The notes under the pieces were generated by a model, which was given only the letters and a program-made list of their open reading frames with translations, searched no databases and was not told the DNA's origin. Positions 53,181 to 62,234 of a DNA stretch of 64,000 nt are shown here, in pieces. The position numbers and the translations under genes are program-made. Position 1 is the stretch's first letter; each line of letters starts with the position of its first letter. Source of the DNA: Spirochaetota bacterium. Its GTDB lineage: Bacteria > Spirochaetota > UBA4802 > UBA5550. The stretch is taken from contig JAGNKX010000016.1 in assembly GCA_017999915.1 (NCBI GenBank), positions 62,001 to 126,000 on the forward strand. Direction: 5' to 3'.

Positions 53181-53448
53181 AAAGACCTGCGCACTTATGC
53201 ACAAATAGTCTTGACATAACACCAGAATCATGCAACGCTGGTGTTGTTCTAGTAGCCAGGAGTGCCCGGTATGGAATCCGCAACGTTCTAGTACCGAACA
53301 TCTAAGCTGCCGTGCAAGGAAAGAGTATAGCAACAAAGGGGAGGAGGAATGTCGGAAAAACCGCCTATCCTCCTCCTTCATACATGGCAGGCTATAACGT
53401 TCGCGGCGTATACATTCAATAATTCTATAACTAATGTACAGAGTGTAA

Positions 53449-53868
53449 ATGAAAAAGCTATTTATCAAAGCAGTCATTCTGATATGTTTACCAATCATAC
53501 TCAACGTTGGGATTACGGTTTATTGCTTCTATAACAAGAGCCTGCCCGAATTTAAAGGCTACTTCCTTGGGACAATACTGAGCATGTTTTTCTCGGTGGT
53601 ATGGATATTCATCGCGCGAAAAGCGATCACCTCCAATATCATGGTCATGTTTACCGTGACACTGGCCTCATTCCCGATCAAGATCGTACTTCTCGCTGTC
53701 ATCGCCCTGGGAGGATTATTCCTGCTGGATATGAACCATATCTTCTTCGGTGCGTCCTTCCTCCTTGGCACCGTCCTCAGTCTCTTTGTGGAAGTATGGT
53801 TCCTGATCACCGCAAACAAACTCCAGAGAATGCTGAGAGCCGAATCAAAATCCGCAGGCGCAAAATAA
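53449..53868 (+). CDS. Small four-helix membrane protein
   Basis: A 139-residue protein with four hydrophobic segments (KKLFIKAVILICLPIILNVG; LGTILSMFFSVVWIFIARKA; MFTVTLASFPIKIVLLAVIA; FGASFLLGTVLSLFVEVWFL) and a short basic tail. It faintly resembles ATP synthase protein I (AtpI) but is not convincing. It precedes the kinase-like gene by 23 bp and may be part of the MoxR/VWA operon. Confidence 0.7.
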   Translation: MKKLFIKAVILICLPIILNVGITVYCFYNKSLPEFKGYFLGTILSMFFSVVWIFIARKAITSNIMVMFTVTLASFPIKIVLLAVIALGGLFLLDMNHIFFGASFLLGTVLSLFVEVWFLITANKLQRMLRAESKSAGAK

Positions 53869-53891
53869 GAGGGGCTGATCAATAATCGCCA

Positions 53892-55517
53892 ATGGATCTA
53901 AAGAACCTGAACAACCGTTCCAAAGAAGAACTTATTCAGATGATCACAGATATTCAGGGCAAGTACCAGATCGGTACCGGTGAGAACGATGCCCAGAAGT
54001 TCCGGATCGACTATCATTCACTTGTCGAAGCTTCATCAGACCTCATCTTCGTCCTCGACAAGGAAGGTAATCTCATATACATCAACTCATCATGGAAGAA
54101 CTTTTACAATCCGACGGCTGAAAAGCCGAGCAGCGGCCATTATTCAAAGAGCATCCCTTCCATCGAACATGACCGTGCCGCTTTCGTGTTCGACGAAATC
54201 ATCAACAAGGGCAAGACCTTTGAAAACGAGATGATAAAGACATACAACCAGAAGGGACAAAAAGTTTACCTTACCGCAAGCCTGTCCCCCATCAAATCCG
54301 AAGACGGCGAGATCGTCGGCCTTGTCGGCATTATGAAGAACATCACCGAGAAACACCTGGCCGAAAAGAAGGCCAAGGAATACAGCCGCATCCTCGAGAT
54401 CAAGGTCAAGGAACAGCTGAAGCAGCAGCAGGAACTCAAGAACCTGCGCGACTTCAATGAAGACATCATCAACCACGCCCCCATCGGCATCTTCGTCATG
54501 GACCCGTCAGGCATCGTCCTTTCCGAGAATCCGGCCCTGAAGCAAATCATGAGCCACGGCACCGGCGACACCATGGTTGGCGTCAACATACTCAACGAGC
54601 CGCTTTTCTCAGAAAGCGAATTCGGGAAACTCTACGAAGACTGCCGGGCTGAGAAGAAGACCGGCCAGGCATTCAACATTCCCTATCGCGCCATAACCAG
54701 CGGCCGCGACCTCATCATAAACGCCACCGTAGTGCCGGTATTGGATTCAAACAACAACATCGAGCGCATCATATTCATGGTGGAAGACCATACGCAGCAG
54801 TCAATCATCACCAACCGCGTGTACGAGGCCGAAAAGCTATCAGCCCTCGGAATACTCGCCTCGGGCGTCGCATCGGAGCTCAAGGCCTGCCTCAACAAGA
54901 TGGTGATGGACCTCAATTTCGTGGACAACAACCTGGACGAGGGGAGCCCGGTTGCAGGATATATCGGATCGCTGCACCATGAAGTGGGAAGGATAAAGAA
55001 CATCACCTCGCAGTTGGTGAGTCTCTCCACGGCCGACGAGGAAGACAAGGACATCTGCGACCTGAACAAGATACTTTCAGGCCACCAGGTGGACATGATG
55101 CTGAAGCGCCTCCGCAGCGAGGGTTTTGATGTTACCGTGGAACTGTCGCCGAAGGCCGTCCTGATCAGGGCGAACCAGAACCAGCTCCAGCAGCTCCTCA
55201 TGCAATTCATTGAAAACGCCGAAGAGGCCATGCCGGAAAAGGGCTCGCTCACCATCACGGTTGAAACGGTAGAGGCCGCTAACGGCAAATACGCGAAAAT
55301 GACGATAACCGATACCGGCATCGGGATTCCGGAAGAAAATCTCCAGAAGATATTCCAGCCGTTCTTCACGACCAAAGGCAAGCAGGCTACGGGCCTGGGC
55401 CTCATGATAACGTCATCGATAGTCCAGAACCTCGGCGGAAGCATAGGGCTGAAGAGCACTCCCGGGGTGGGAACTTCATTCCGGATCGTCCTGCCACTCG
55501 TGGAAAAAATATCCTGA
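53892..55517 (+). CDS. PAS-PAS histidine kinase homologue lacking the phospho-acceptor His
   Basis: A 541-residue soluble kinase-like protein. Two PAS domains (about 35-150 and 190-305; VEASSDLIFVLDKEGNLIYI; APIGIFVMDPSGIVLSENPA), a HisKA-like region and an HATPase. In the H-box the sequence is GILASGVASELKACLNKM: codon TCG gives Ser328 where GVAHE is expected. The HATPase looks intact (FIENAEEAMPEKG; DTGIGIPEENL; ATGLGLMITSSIV). It can probably bind ATP but not autophosphorylate on His. It is 11 bp upstream of the MoxR gene, so likely regulates or scaffolds that pair. Confidence 0.87.
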   Translation: MDLKNLNNRSKEELIQMITDIQGKYQIGTGENDAQKFRIDYHSLVEASSDLIFVLDKEGNLIYINSSWKNFYNPTAEKPSSGHYSKSIPSIEHDRAAFVFDEIINKGKTFENEMIKTYNQKGQKVYLTASLSPIKSEDGEIVGLVGIMKNITEKHLAEKKAKEYSRILEIKVKEQLKQQQELKNLRDFNEDIINHAPIGIFVMDPSGIVLSENPALKQIMSHGTGDTMVGVNILNEPLFSESEFGKLYEDCRAEKKTGQAFNIPYRAITSGRDLIINATVVPVLDSNNNIERIIFMVEDHTQQSIITNRVYEAEKLSALGILASGVASELKACLNKMVMDLNFVDNNLDEGSPVAGYIGSLHHEVGRIKNITSQLVSLSTADEEDKDICDLNKILSGHQVDMMLKRLRSEGFDVTVELSPKAVLIRANQNQLQQLLMQFIENAEEAMPEKGSLTITVETVEAANGKYAKMTITDTGIGIPEENLQKIFQPFFTTKGKQATGLGLMITSSIVQNLGGSIGLKSTPGVGTSFRIVLPLVEKIS

Positions 55518-55528
55518 AAGGTAGCGGC

Positions 55529-57022
55529 ATGAACAAAGAAAAAGATATACACAAGATCCTGGAAGACGACGGCTTCGGCATCGTCAACAGAACAGTGCTC
55601 CCCGACAAGCCCCAGGAGCAGGTAATTCTCCAGGAGTCTGACCGCGCGAAGGATTACCTTAACTTTCTCAAGAAAAAGAGCGACCGCGACAAATTCGTAA
55701 CACCTGTTATCCCCGTTGAAAAAATCCCGGATCAGAAGAGCGAGCTCGCGTCGATAAAGTCCGATGAATTCGACATACCCACCATCGTGGGGAACCTCAA
55801 CTGGCACATGAACCGTATCAGCGAGAACGTCATCGGGCGCTCTGAAATCATACGCCAGGCCATCTTCGCCATCCTCACCGGCGAGCACATGCTGCTCCTC
55901 TCCAGGACCGGTATGGCCAAATCATACCTGGCGCAGTACATCTTCAACACCTTCGAGGGGGCGCGCATCTTTTCCTCCCAGGCCAGCAAGGACCAGACGC
56001 CGGATAACTACTTCGGCCCCTATAACATTGAGGAATTCAAAAAGGGCCGCATTCGCCACAACATCATGGGTTCCATCATAGAGGCGAACCTGGTGTTCCT
56101 CGACGAGTTCTTCGACGCCAGTGACGTAGTGCTCCGCTCCCTGCTGACGGTTCTGAACGAGCGGAAATTCATCAACGGCTCGGAGCAGATCGACACCGCC
56201 GTACACACGGCCATCGCCACGGCCAACTACATGCGCATGAACGAGGTGACAGAGGCCGTTCTCGACCGGTTCACCTACAAGTCCATCATTCCGGAAAACA
56301 CAAACGTGTACCACCAGCTGCTCATCGACCACACCTACTCCATGAGCGGCGGCAAGCCCGTTGACCCGGAACAGAAGATATTCTTCAACCAGATACTGTA
56401 TCTTTACGACATCATCAAGAACAAGAACCGCACCATCAGGATCGAGACGCCCGACTTCATCTATTTCATGAAGAACGTTCTCATCGACAAGTTCATGAGC
56501 GAGATGCGAAAGAGCGACTACAACTACTTCCTGTCGCCGCGGAAGATTGCCAAGCAGGGCGATTTCCTGCGCGCATCGGCGCTGCTCAACAACCGGTTCC
56601 AGGTAAACACTGACGACCTGAAGGAGATGTACCACTGCCTTACGACCCTGAACAGCTACATCTCCGTGAAGGCAAAGGACAAATCCGAGGTTGACCTTTA
56701 CCTCGACGTCTACAACCAGACCATGGCGCACTACCGCGCGACCGGCGCGTTCCAGCAGATCGAGCTCCTCCTGGGCATTCGCCAGGTCTTTCAGGAGATA
56801 CGGCAGAACCCGGAGCGGAAGGACGCCATACTGGCGCGCAAGGGCGTTCTGCAGAGCCTGATGGATTTCCTGAGAAAGATCTTCCCTACCCGGAAGGTCG
56901 AGGACGAACAGAAGCTCACCATCGAATCCCTCAAGAAAAACATCCTTGATCTCACCCCGGCCGTTGAGGAGGTGCAGGAATTGAAGAACGGCATCATGCA
57001 GGATTACCGTGAACTCTACTAA
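55529..57022 (+). CDS. MoxR/RavA-type AAA+ ATPase
   Basis: A 497-residue AAA+ ATPase of the MoxR family. N-terminal ~90 residues form a charged extension. Walker A LSRTGMAKS (residues 125-132 hold SRTGMAKS), Walker B VFLDEFFDA (Asp192) and sensor region IATANYMRMNEV are present; the arginine finger candidate is in EAVLDRFTYKSI. The C-terminal part resembles the lid plus a helical extension. MoxR ATPases act with VWA-domain proteins as chaperones or metal-insertion machines; here the VWA gene is 12 bp downstream, in a RavA-ViaA-like pair. No metal-cofactor enzyme is encoded nearby. Confidence 0.92.
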   Translation: MNKEKDIHKILEDDGFGIVNRTVLPDKPQEQVILQESDRAKDYLNFLKKKSDRDKFVTPVIPVEKIPDQKSELASIKSDEFDIPTIVGNLNWHMNRISENVIGRSEIIRQAIFAILTGEHMLLLSRTGMAKSYLAQYIFNTFEGARIFSSQASKDQTPDNYFGPYNIEEFKKGRIRHNIMGSIIEANLVFLDEFFDASDVVLRSLLTVLNERKFINGSEQIDTAVHTAIATANYMRMNEVTEAVLDRFTYKSIIPENTNVYHQLLIDHTYSMSGGKPVDPEQKIFFNQILYLYDIIKNKNRTIRIETPDFIYFMKNVLIDKFMSEMRKSDYNYFLSPRKIAKQGDFLRASALLNNRFQVNTDDLKEMYHCLTTLNSYISVKAKDKSEVDLYLDVYNQTMAHYRATGAFQQIELLLGIRQVFQEIRQNPERKDAILARKGVLQSLMDFLRKIFPTRKVEDEQKLTIESLKKNILDLTPAVEEVQELKNGIMQDYRELY

Positions 57023-57034
57023 GCGAGGCCGGCC

Positions 57035-58744
57035 GTGACTGTCGATACGGCTCAACATAGAAGGGCTGACGCCGAGGATATTGACTTTTTCGAATACTGG
57101 GATTCCCTCGGCTTTTTCGAGTTTTCCCGTACCATTCTCCCACCGCAGTTTTTCGCCCTTTTCGAAATCGCCCGCGTTATTTTTTCCGACGAACGCCTCG
57201 ACGACGCCTTCAGCGCCATCGACGAGATATCCCGGGAGGACCGCGAGTACAAGCCTGACCGAAAGGAAAGCATTCAGGTCAACCGTCTCGAAAAGATATC
57301 TCCCCTCTCCGACCGGATGGAGATAGACCGCTACCGTTACATCATCGACATGAAGAAAGCGCTCCCCCGGGAGCTGGCGCAGGAACAGGAAATCTTCGAC
57401 ATAAAGCTCTACACCAAAACACTGCTGGTGCAGCGGCACTACGAGACCGAGGCCGACCGGTTCAAGCCCGTTTCAACGTCGCGCGACAAGAAGGGAAAGG
57501 AAGCTAACCGCTACGAGCAGAAATTCTTCATCCTCCTCGACCGGTCAAAGTCGATGGAAGCGAAGATGCGCACCTTTTACTCGAAATGCATCATAGCCGA
57601 ATTTCTCCGAAGAAAGTACAACACCCGGGCCAAGATCTTTTACCGCCCCTTCGACTCCAAGGCCGGTAACCTCATGAAGGTCGAAAAGCAGCAGGATTTT
57701 CCGCGCCTCATCGAGGAGATCCTGTACACGACCACCGGCGGAAGAAGCACCAACATCCACGAAGCGATATTGCAGGCCATCAGCGACATCAACTTCGACA
57801 AGGAGATGGCCAAATCGGAAATTCTGGTCGTCACCGACGGCATCAGTAAAATCGAAAAGCACGAGCTCCGCATCAAGCTGGGGGACATCAAGCTGAACGT
57901 GCTGAAAATCGGCGACGAGATCGCCAAGCCGGACCTTATGGAGATGGAAGGCCACCTGAAGAGCCAGAACGTGCAGGTCTACGGCGACACCATGGACATC
58001 CGCACCATCAAAAAGAAGATGGACGAGTACAGGGCCACGGGCAACGATTCCGGCCTCACCTTCGCCGAGAAGACGGCGTTCCGGCGGATCATGGATTCAT
58101 CCGACAAGATGTTCAACGACCTCAAGGAAGTGGCGAACAAGTACATCCAGATCAACGACCTTAACCCCGAGCTCCTCTATAACGTGGGACCGGATCAGCT
58201 GGAATTCATCCAGTTCACCCTGGAGCGCTTTTCAATCATCGATATCAAGGAGCTCACCCTCCTCGACAAGAAAAAGCTGTTCCGCCAGATCCAGTTCTTC
58301 TACCAGTACATCCAGATGCTCATGGAGAACGGGAATGCCGAGAACCCGGCCCTCCAGGAGGCGCTGGAAAACCTCGTCCGCATCAAGCGGCGCATGCTCA
58401 AGAACCCGGACATGGTATTCATGTTCACGGAGCGAAAGGAGCTCACCGACGACAAGGATACGATGAAGCTCGCCAAGGCCCAGGCGAAGCAGATGCTGAA
58501 GCAGATGAAGCTCGACGACCGGAAACTCAGCATCGCGGAGATGAAAAAAGCCCAGCTCATTTTCACGTCGGAAACCGGCAAGGGCAGCCGGGGCCAGCTC
58601 CTGACGCTCCTCCTGGTGAAGCTGTGGGTATTCCTGAAGAAATTGTTGACGAAAGAAGGCCGGGAAGCCACCCGCGCGGAGAAAAAAAAGCGTGCCGAGG
58701 AAAAGGATCGGGATATCCACGGTCTGGACGAGAACGCCATCTGA
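57035..58744 (+). CDS. VWA-domain partner of MoxR ATPase
   Basis: A 569-residue protein with a VWA domain (about 160-330). MIDAS residues Asp169, Ser171 and Ser173 in LLDRSKSMEAK; Thr in YTTTGGRSTNIHEA; Asp in VVTDGIS, all present. The N-terminal 150 residues and the C-terminal helical region (about 335-569), with many charged heptads and a lysine-rich tail, match ViaA-like proteins only loosely. It probably binds the MoxR ATPase and a client via Mg. Last gene of the kinase-moxR-vwa operon, followed by a strong terminator. Confidence 0.9.
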   Translation: MTVDTAQHRRADAEDIDFFEYWDSLGFFEFSRTILPPQFFALFEIARVIFSDERLDDAFSAIDEISREDREYKPDRKESIQVNRLEKISPLSDRMEIDRYRYIIDMKKALPRELAQEQEIFDIKLYTKTLLVQRHYETEADRFKPVSTSRDKKGKEANRYEQKFFILLDRSKSMEAKMRTFYSKCIIAEFLRRKYNTRAKIFYRPFDSKAGNLMKVEKQQDFPRLIEEILYTTTGGRSTNIHEAILQAISDINFDKEMAKSEILVVTDGISKIEKHELRIKLGDIKLNVLKIGDEIAKPDLMEMEGHLKSQNVQVYGDTMDIRTIKKKMDEYRATGNDSGLTFAEKTAFRRIMDSSDKMFNDLKEVANKYIQINDLNPELLYNVGPDQLEFIQFTLERFSIIDIKELTLLDKKKLFRQIQFFYQYIQMLMENGNAENPALQEALENLVRIKRRMLKNPDMVFMFTERKELTDDKDTMKLAKAQAKQMLKQMKLDDRKLSIAEMKKAQLIFTSETGKGSRGQLLTLLLVKLWVFLKKLLTKEGREATRAEKKKRAEEKDRDIHGLDENAI

Positions 58745-58748
58745 CCAC

Positions 58749-58782
58749 AAAAAAGGCGATGATACCGATCATCGCCTTTTTT
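58749..58782 (+). terminator. Rho-independent terminator of MoxR/VWA operon
   Basis: 15-bp stem AAAAAAGGCGATGAT (58749-58763) / ATCATCGCCTTTTTT (58768-58782), loop ACCG. It works in both directions and also serves the convergent SDR gene. Confidence 0.95.
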
Positions 58783-58810
58783 ACAGTCCCCCGGAGGGGA
58801 ATAGTATATC

Positions 58811-59782
58811 CTACAGCTTCTCTTCCTTATACCACTCTATCGTTTCAAGGATGATATCCACGTTGCCGTACTTCGGCTGCCACGCCAGCTCATGCTTCGC
58901 CAGGGTGCAGTCCAGGATGAGGTCTGTGAGAAGATACATCACGTGGCCCTTGTTAAGATAGTCTATCTTGAAGGGCTTCAGGAAAAAGGACCGGAATTTC
59001 GCCTTTGACGTCGAGAGGTGCATGATGGTCGCATCGAGATTCGCCCGCTTCTTCACCTCTTCTATCTGCTGCATCTGTGTCGGCACGTCTTCCGAGCCCA
59101 GGTTGTATATCTTTCCATAGGCGTTTCCCCTGTGGGCGGTTAACAGGGCCGCGGCCGCGTCTTCGGGATGAAGGAGCTGAAAGCGGTTCTCGCCGTGGCC
59201 GGCGACGTAAAGACGGTTCGCCTCTTCCATGGCCATGGCCATGAGGAGCGTTATCAGCACGATGGGATTATGGGTCCCGGCGCCTATGATGGGAGCCGGC
59301 CGGAACATGGAGATGGCCATCTTCTTCAATTTTATCTGCTCCTGGCAGAGCTTCTCCGCCTTGAGCTTGTCCTTGCCGTAGCGGGTAACCGGCTTGAGCA
59401 CTTTCAGGTCGCTCTCGCCGATGGGAAGGTTTTTGACCTGGCCGTACACCTCGTAGGTCGAGAGAAAGACGAATTTCTTCACGGCTGCGGCCTGGGCGGC
59501 CTTGAGGAGCATCCCTGTCCCCTTGACGTTGACCCTTCTCATAAAGCCCCTGCCGTGGTGCTTGGGGCTCTTCACGTCCATCAGGTGGAACACGGTATTA
59601 ATGCCGGCGCAGGCTTTCCCGAGGAGCAGGGCGTCAAGGTTGTCGCCCTCGACGAATTCAACGCCTGACGGCAAGTCCCGGGGCTTTTCCAGATCGAGAC
59701 ACCTCACCTGTTCGCCGCTCTCAAGAAGCTTCTTCACCAGCTTTGTGCCCAGCAGACTGTTGCTGCCCGTAACCAGAACCAT
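58811..59782 (-). CDS. NAD(P)-dependent SDR/epimerase (3-beta-HSD-like)
   Basis: A 323-residue extended SDR. Dinucleotide site VLVTGSNSLLGTKLVKKL, catalytic Ser/Thr in VFLSTYEVYGQ and Tyr-x3-Lys in TRYGKDKLKAEKL. The C-terminal part (RFQLLHPEDAAAALLTAH) fits the epimerase/3-beta-hydroxysteroid dehydrogenase group. Substrate (nucleotide sugar or isoprenoid) not resolved. Monocistronic, sharing the terminator with the VWA gene. Confidence 0.88.
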   Translation of the reverse strand: MVLVTGSNSLLGTKLVKKLLESGEQVRCLDLEKPRDLPSGVEFVEGDNLDALLLGKACAGINTVFHLMDVKSPKHHGRGFMRRVNVKGTGMLLKAAQAAAVKKFVFLSTYEVYGQVKNLPIGESDLKVLKPVTRYGKDKLKAEKLCQEQIKLKKMAISMFRPAPIIGAGTHNPIVLITLLMAMAMEEANRLYVAGHGENRFQLLHPEDAAAALLTAHRGNAYGKIYNLGSEDVPTQMQQIEEVKKRANLDATIMHLSTSKAKFRSFFLKPFKIDYLNKGHVMYLLTDLILDCTLAKHELAWQPKYGNVDIILETIEWYKEEKL

Positions 59783-59957
59783 ATCTTACCCCCGGAACAA
59801 ATTGTGCCACCCCCGGCGGGATGGACGATAAGGGTGAACCTCCGCGCGGCAGCGTTGACCACACCCTTCTATAGAAAGGAATCCATCACGCTACCCGCAA
59901 CCCGTATATATCAAGATTTATTCGATTTGCGTTTTTCGTCAAGAACAATACACGGCC

Positions 59958-62060
59958 TCAGGGCGCATCGGTTGAAATGTTTTTCTCCACCATGGCGTCA
60001 AAGGGAAGCTTCTTCGGTACGGCGGCCCTGATCTCCGGCGGCACCGGTCCCTCGCCCTCTCCGCGGTACTTGCGGAGTCCCCGTATAAGGATCGTGTATT
60101 CGGAAAGGTCGTTCCAGAAAATATAATCCTTCACACCACTGTTCTTCAGGCCGTCAAGCTCCCAGCCGATGTAATCCACGCAGTATTTGTCCGCGTTGTC
60201 CTTGTAGTAGAAAGCCTGGATGTAGGGACGGAGCAGCGCGCCCCCGGCCAGCTCCCGCGCGCGCTTACAGCTCAGGTAGATGGTATAGTAGATGCGGCGG
60301 TCGCCGTAGCCCGCTGCGTACCCTCCCGTGTAATGGGACGGGTAGAACATGGGGCTGATTGCGTCGACGTGCCGCGAAAGCTCGCTCACGTCATGGCCGA
60401 TCCACTCGCCCCACTGGTAGATGGCGTTGTAGCCGAAGAGGTCGATGGACGTGGGAACCGAAAGGGCCGCACGCGCCTTGACCAGGAACGAGGCCAGGGC
60501 CTCCCGCATGGTCTGGTGCTCCTTCCTGAAATCGAACCTCCGGTTGTCGGCCTCGCCCCGCACGTCGGGAAAGCGGATGTAATCGAACTGGACCTCGTCA
60601 ACGCCGGCCTTCTCGAGCTCCCGGGCCACGGCGATATTGTAGTCCCACACGAACTCGCTGAACCCGTCGACCCATTTCTCCGGGCCCTTGTGAAAGGGGA
60701 AGCCCCCCGGGTTCTTGACGGCATACTTGTTGTTCTGATACCGGTACACCTTCTCGTCCTTGAAGCAGACCTGCCGCGCGATGACATAGATGCCGTCGGA
60801 CCTGAGCCGCTTGATGGTCTTCACCACGTTCTTATATGGATTTACCGAGCCCGGCACCTGCTTGATGGTGGGATCCGTTACGGGCACCCGGATAGAGCCG
60901 TAATCGTCCTTCAGGTTGATGACCACGGCGTTGAACTTGAGATATTTCAGGAGTTTCAGGAGCTTATCGTAGTTCTCCCCCTGGGTGAAGGAGTAGCTGA
61001 TATACATGGCGTGCTTCCCCACTGCGCGCCTGTCCGGCTCAAAGGCGCGGCCTGGCTGGTAGTCTTTCTGGAAGGAGAGGTTTCTCCCGCCGGTCCGGGC
61101 GGAGATGACTGATTCATCCTTGAGAAAAAGTTCGCGGACCTGTTCATTCAGTCCGGCACCCCGCGCCGGGCCCTCCTTCGCTATCTTCCGCCAGCTCCGG
61201 TTCGTGCCGATGAGAAGCTCTCCGTCCGTCCAGTTCACCGAGGTGACACGGAAAAAATCGCCGTCAGGATAGGTAAAGAGCGAAGGCATGTCGATCTTTT
61301 CCATCATCCCCCGCGACATGCTGCCCCGGTACACGCCGCCGCCATTGCCCATACCAGCAAAGAAGGTGTCGCCGTCGCCGCCGAAGCAGAGGGACCGGAT
61401 CTCCTCGAGAAAGTTGGGGGTCCGCGTCGGCTCTCCGGGTACTCCGCCCCGCATCAGCCGGGCCGTGGCGCCTCCGTCCACCGAGTAGTATACGCCGTTG
61501 GACGATGTGCCGATAAGAATCGGGCCCTCCCTGTCCGGATGTACTGCCACGGAGAGGAACTCCGTGTATCGCTTCACCCCTGCCAGGGGAAGCCGCGCGA
61601 AGGTGCGGCCCCCGTCCCGGGACATATACACATCGCTGGGAACGACCAGGGCCACGCGCCTGCCGTCAGCCGACACTGAATGGCTGAAAACCGGCTTGGT
61701 GACGCCTTTTTTCTTGAAGGGATAGATCACTTCCGGGGGAAGGCCGTGGTCAATCCGCTTGCATGATTTCCCGAGGCCGGAGATTTTATACAGGCCGTGC
61801 TTTCTCGTAATGGTCACCAGGTTCTCCGGGCCTGTTGGGAACACTCCGACGATCTCCAGGGGCTCGTCGGTTTTAACATCCTTGAGCACCCTGATGGAAT
61901 GAAAGCCTGGCTTGCCGCCATTGCCGAAAGAGGCGTAGCTTATCACGGCGCCGTCAGCCTTGAAGATAGTGTTGCCGTTGAGATCGATTTTATCTTTGCC
62001 GCAGGCGGATATTAATATGACGATTATTGTTAATAGCAAAAGTGCGGATCTGCTGCGCAT
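59958..62060 (-). CDS. Lipoprotein with propeller-like region and DUF4015 (GHL) barrel
   Basis: A 700-residue lipoprotein. Signal peptide with lipobox ISAC (RSRSALLLLTIIVILISAC). Residues about 30-330 contain repeats of the Asp-box/BNR type (MSRDGGRTFARL; YYSVDGGATARL), indicating a beta-propeller. Residues about 335-690 form a glycoside-hydrolase-like barrel of the DUF4015 type (AVVINLKDDYGSIRV; EVQFDYIRFPD; AISPMFYPSHYTGGY). Probably acts on envelope polysaccharide. Start ATG 62060 behind GAGGAG; the longer start is less likely. The 175-bp gap to the SDR gene is empty. Confidence 0.85.
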   Translation of the reverse strand: MRSRSALLLLTIIVILISACGKDKIDLNGNTIFKADGAVISYASFGNGGKPGFHSIRVLKDVKTDEPLEIVGVFPTGPENLVTITRKHGLYKISGLGKSCKRIDHGLPPEVIYPFKKKGVTKPVFSHSVSADGRRVALVVPSDVYMSRDGGRTFARLPLAGVKRYTEFLSVAVHPDREGPILIGTSSNGVYYSVDGGATARLMRGGVPGEPTRTPNFLEEIRSLCFGGDGDTFFAGMGNGGGVYRGSMSRGMMEKIDMPSLFTYPDGDFFRVTSVNWTDGELLIGTNRSWRKIAKEGPARGAGLNEQVRELFLKDESVISARTGGRNLSFQKDYQPGRAFEPDRRAVGKHAMYISYSFTQGENYDKLLKLLKYLKFNAVVINLKDDYGSIRVPVTDPTIKQVPGSVNPYKNVVKTIKRLRSDGIYVIARQVCFKDEKVYRYQNNKYAVKNPGGFPFHKGPEKWVDGFSEFVWDYNIAVARELEKAGVDEVQFDYIRFPDVRGEADNRRFDFRKEHQTMREALASFLVKARAALSVPTSIDLFGYNAIYQWGEWIGHDVSELSRHVDAISPMFYPSHYTGGYAAGYGDRRIYYTIYLSCKRARELAGGALLRPYIQAFYYKDNADKYCVDYIGWELDGLKNSGVKDYIFWNDLSEYTILIRGLRKYRGEGEGPVPPEIRAAVPKKLPFDAMVEKNISTDAP

Positions 62061-62197
62061 CGGTTTCTCCTCTGATTGGTCCAAGTATTTGTGTCATTTC
62101 ATGATAGGTCAGCGGAGGGAGGGGGCTTTGTCAAGATTAATGCGAAGATGTTAATTCGTGATATTGATAATAATATCATGGGAACGGACGGCCATGA

Positions 62198-62234
62198 GAT
62201 TCATAACCCCGGGGTTAAACCGGGGTTATGAATC
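62198..62234. terminator. Hairpin overlapping the cyclase stop
   Basis: 14-bp perfect stem GATTCATAACCCCG (62198-62211) / CGGGGTTATGAATC (62221-62234), 9-nt loop. It covers the stop codon; no T tract, so processing or pausing is as likely as termination. Confidence 0.6.

Noticed and set aside
53181-53448. Possible small RNA or tRNA between adk and the membrane protein
   Set aside because: A TTGACA and a GGAGGAGGA/TCCTCCTCC pair were seen, but no cloverleaf, T tract or other supporting signal.
55922-57439. Minus-strand open frame of 505 codons
   Set aside because: Antisense to the MoxR and VWA genes; composition biased to Val/Leu/His without motifs.
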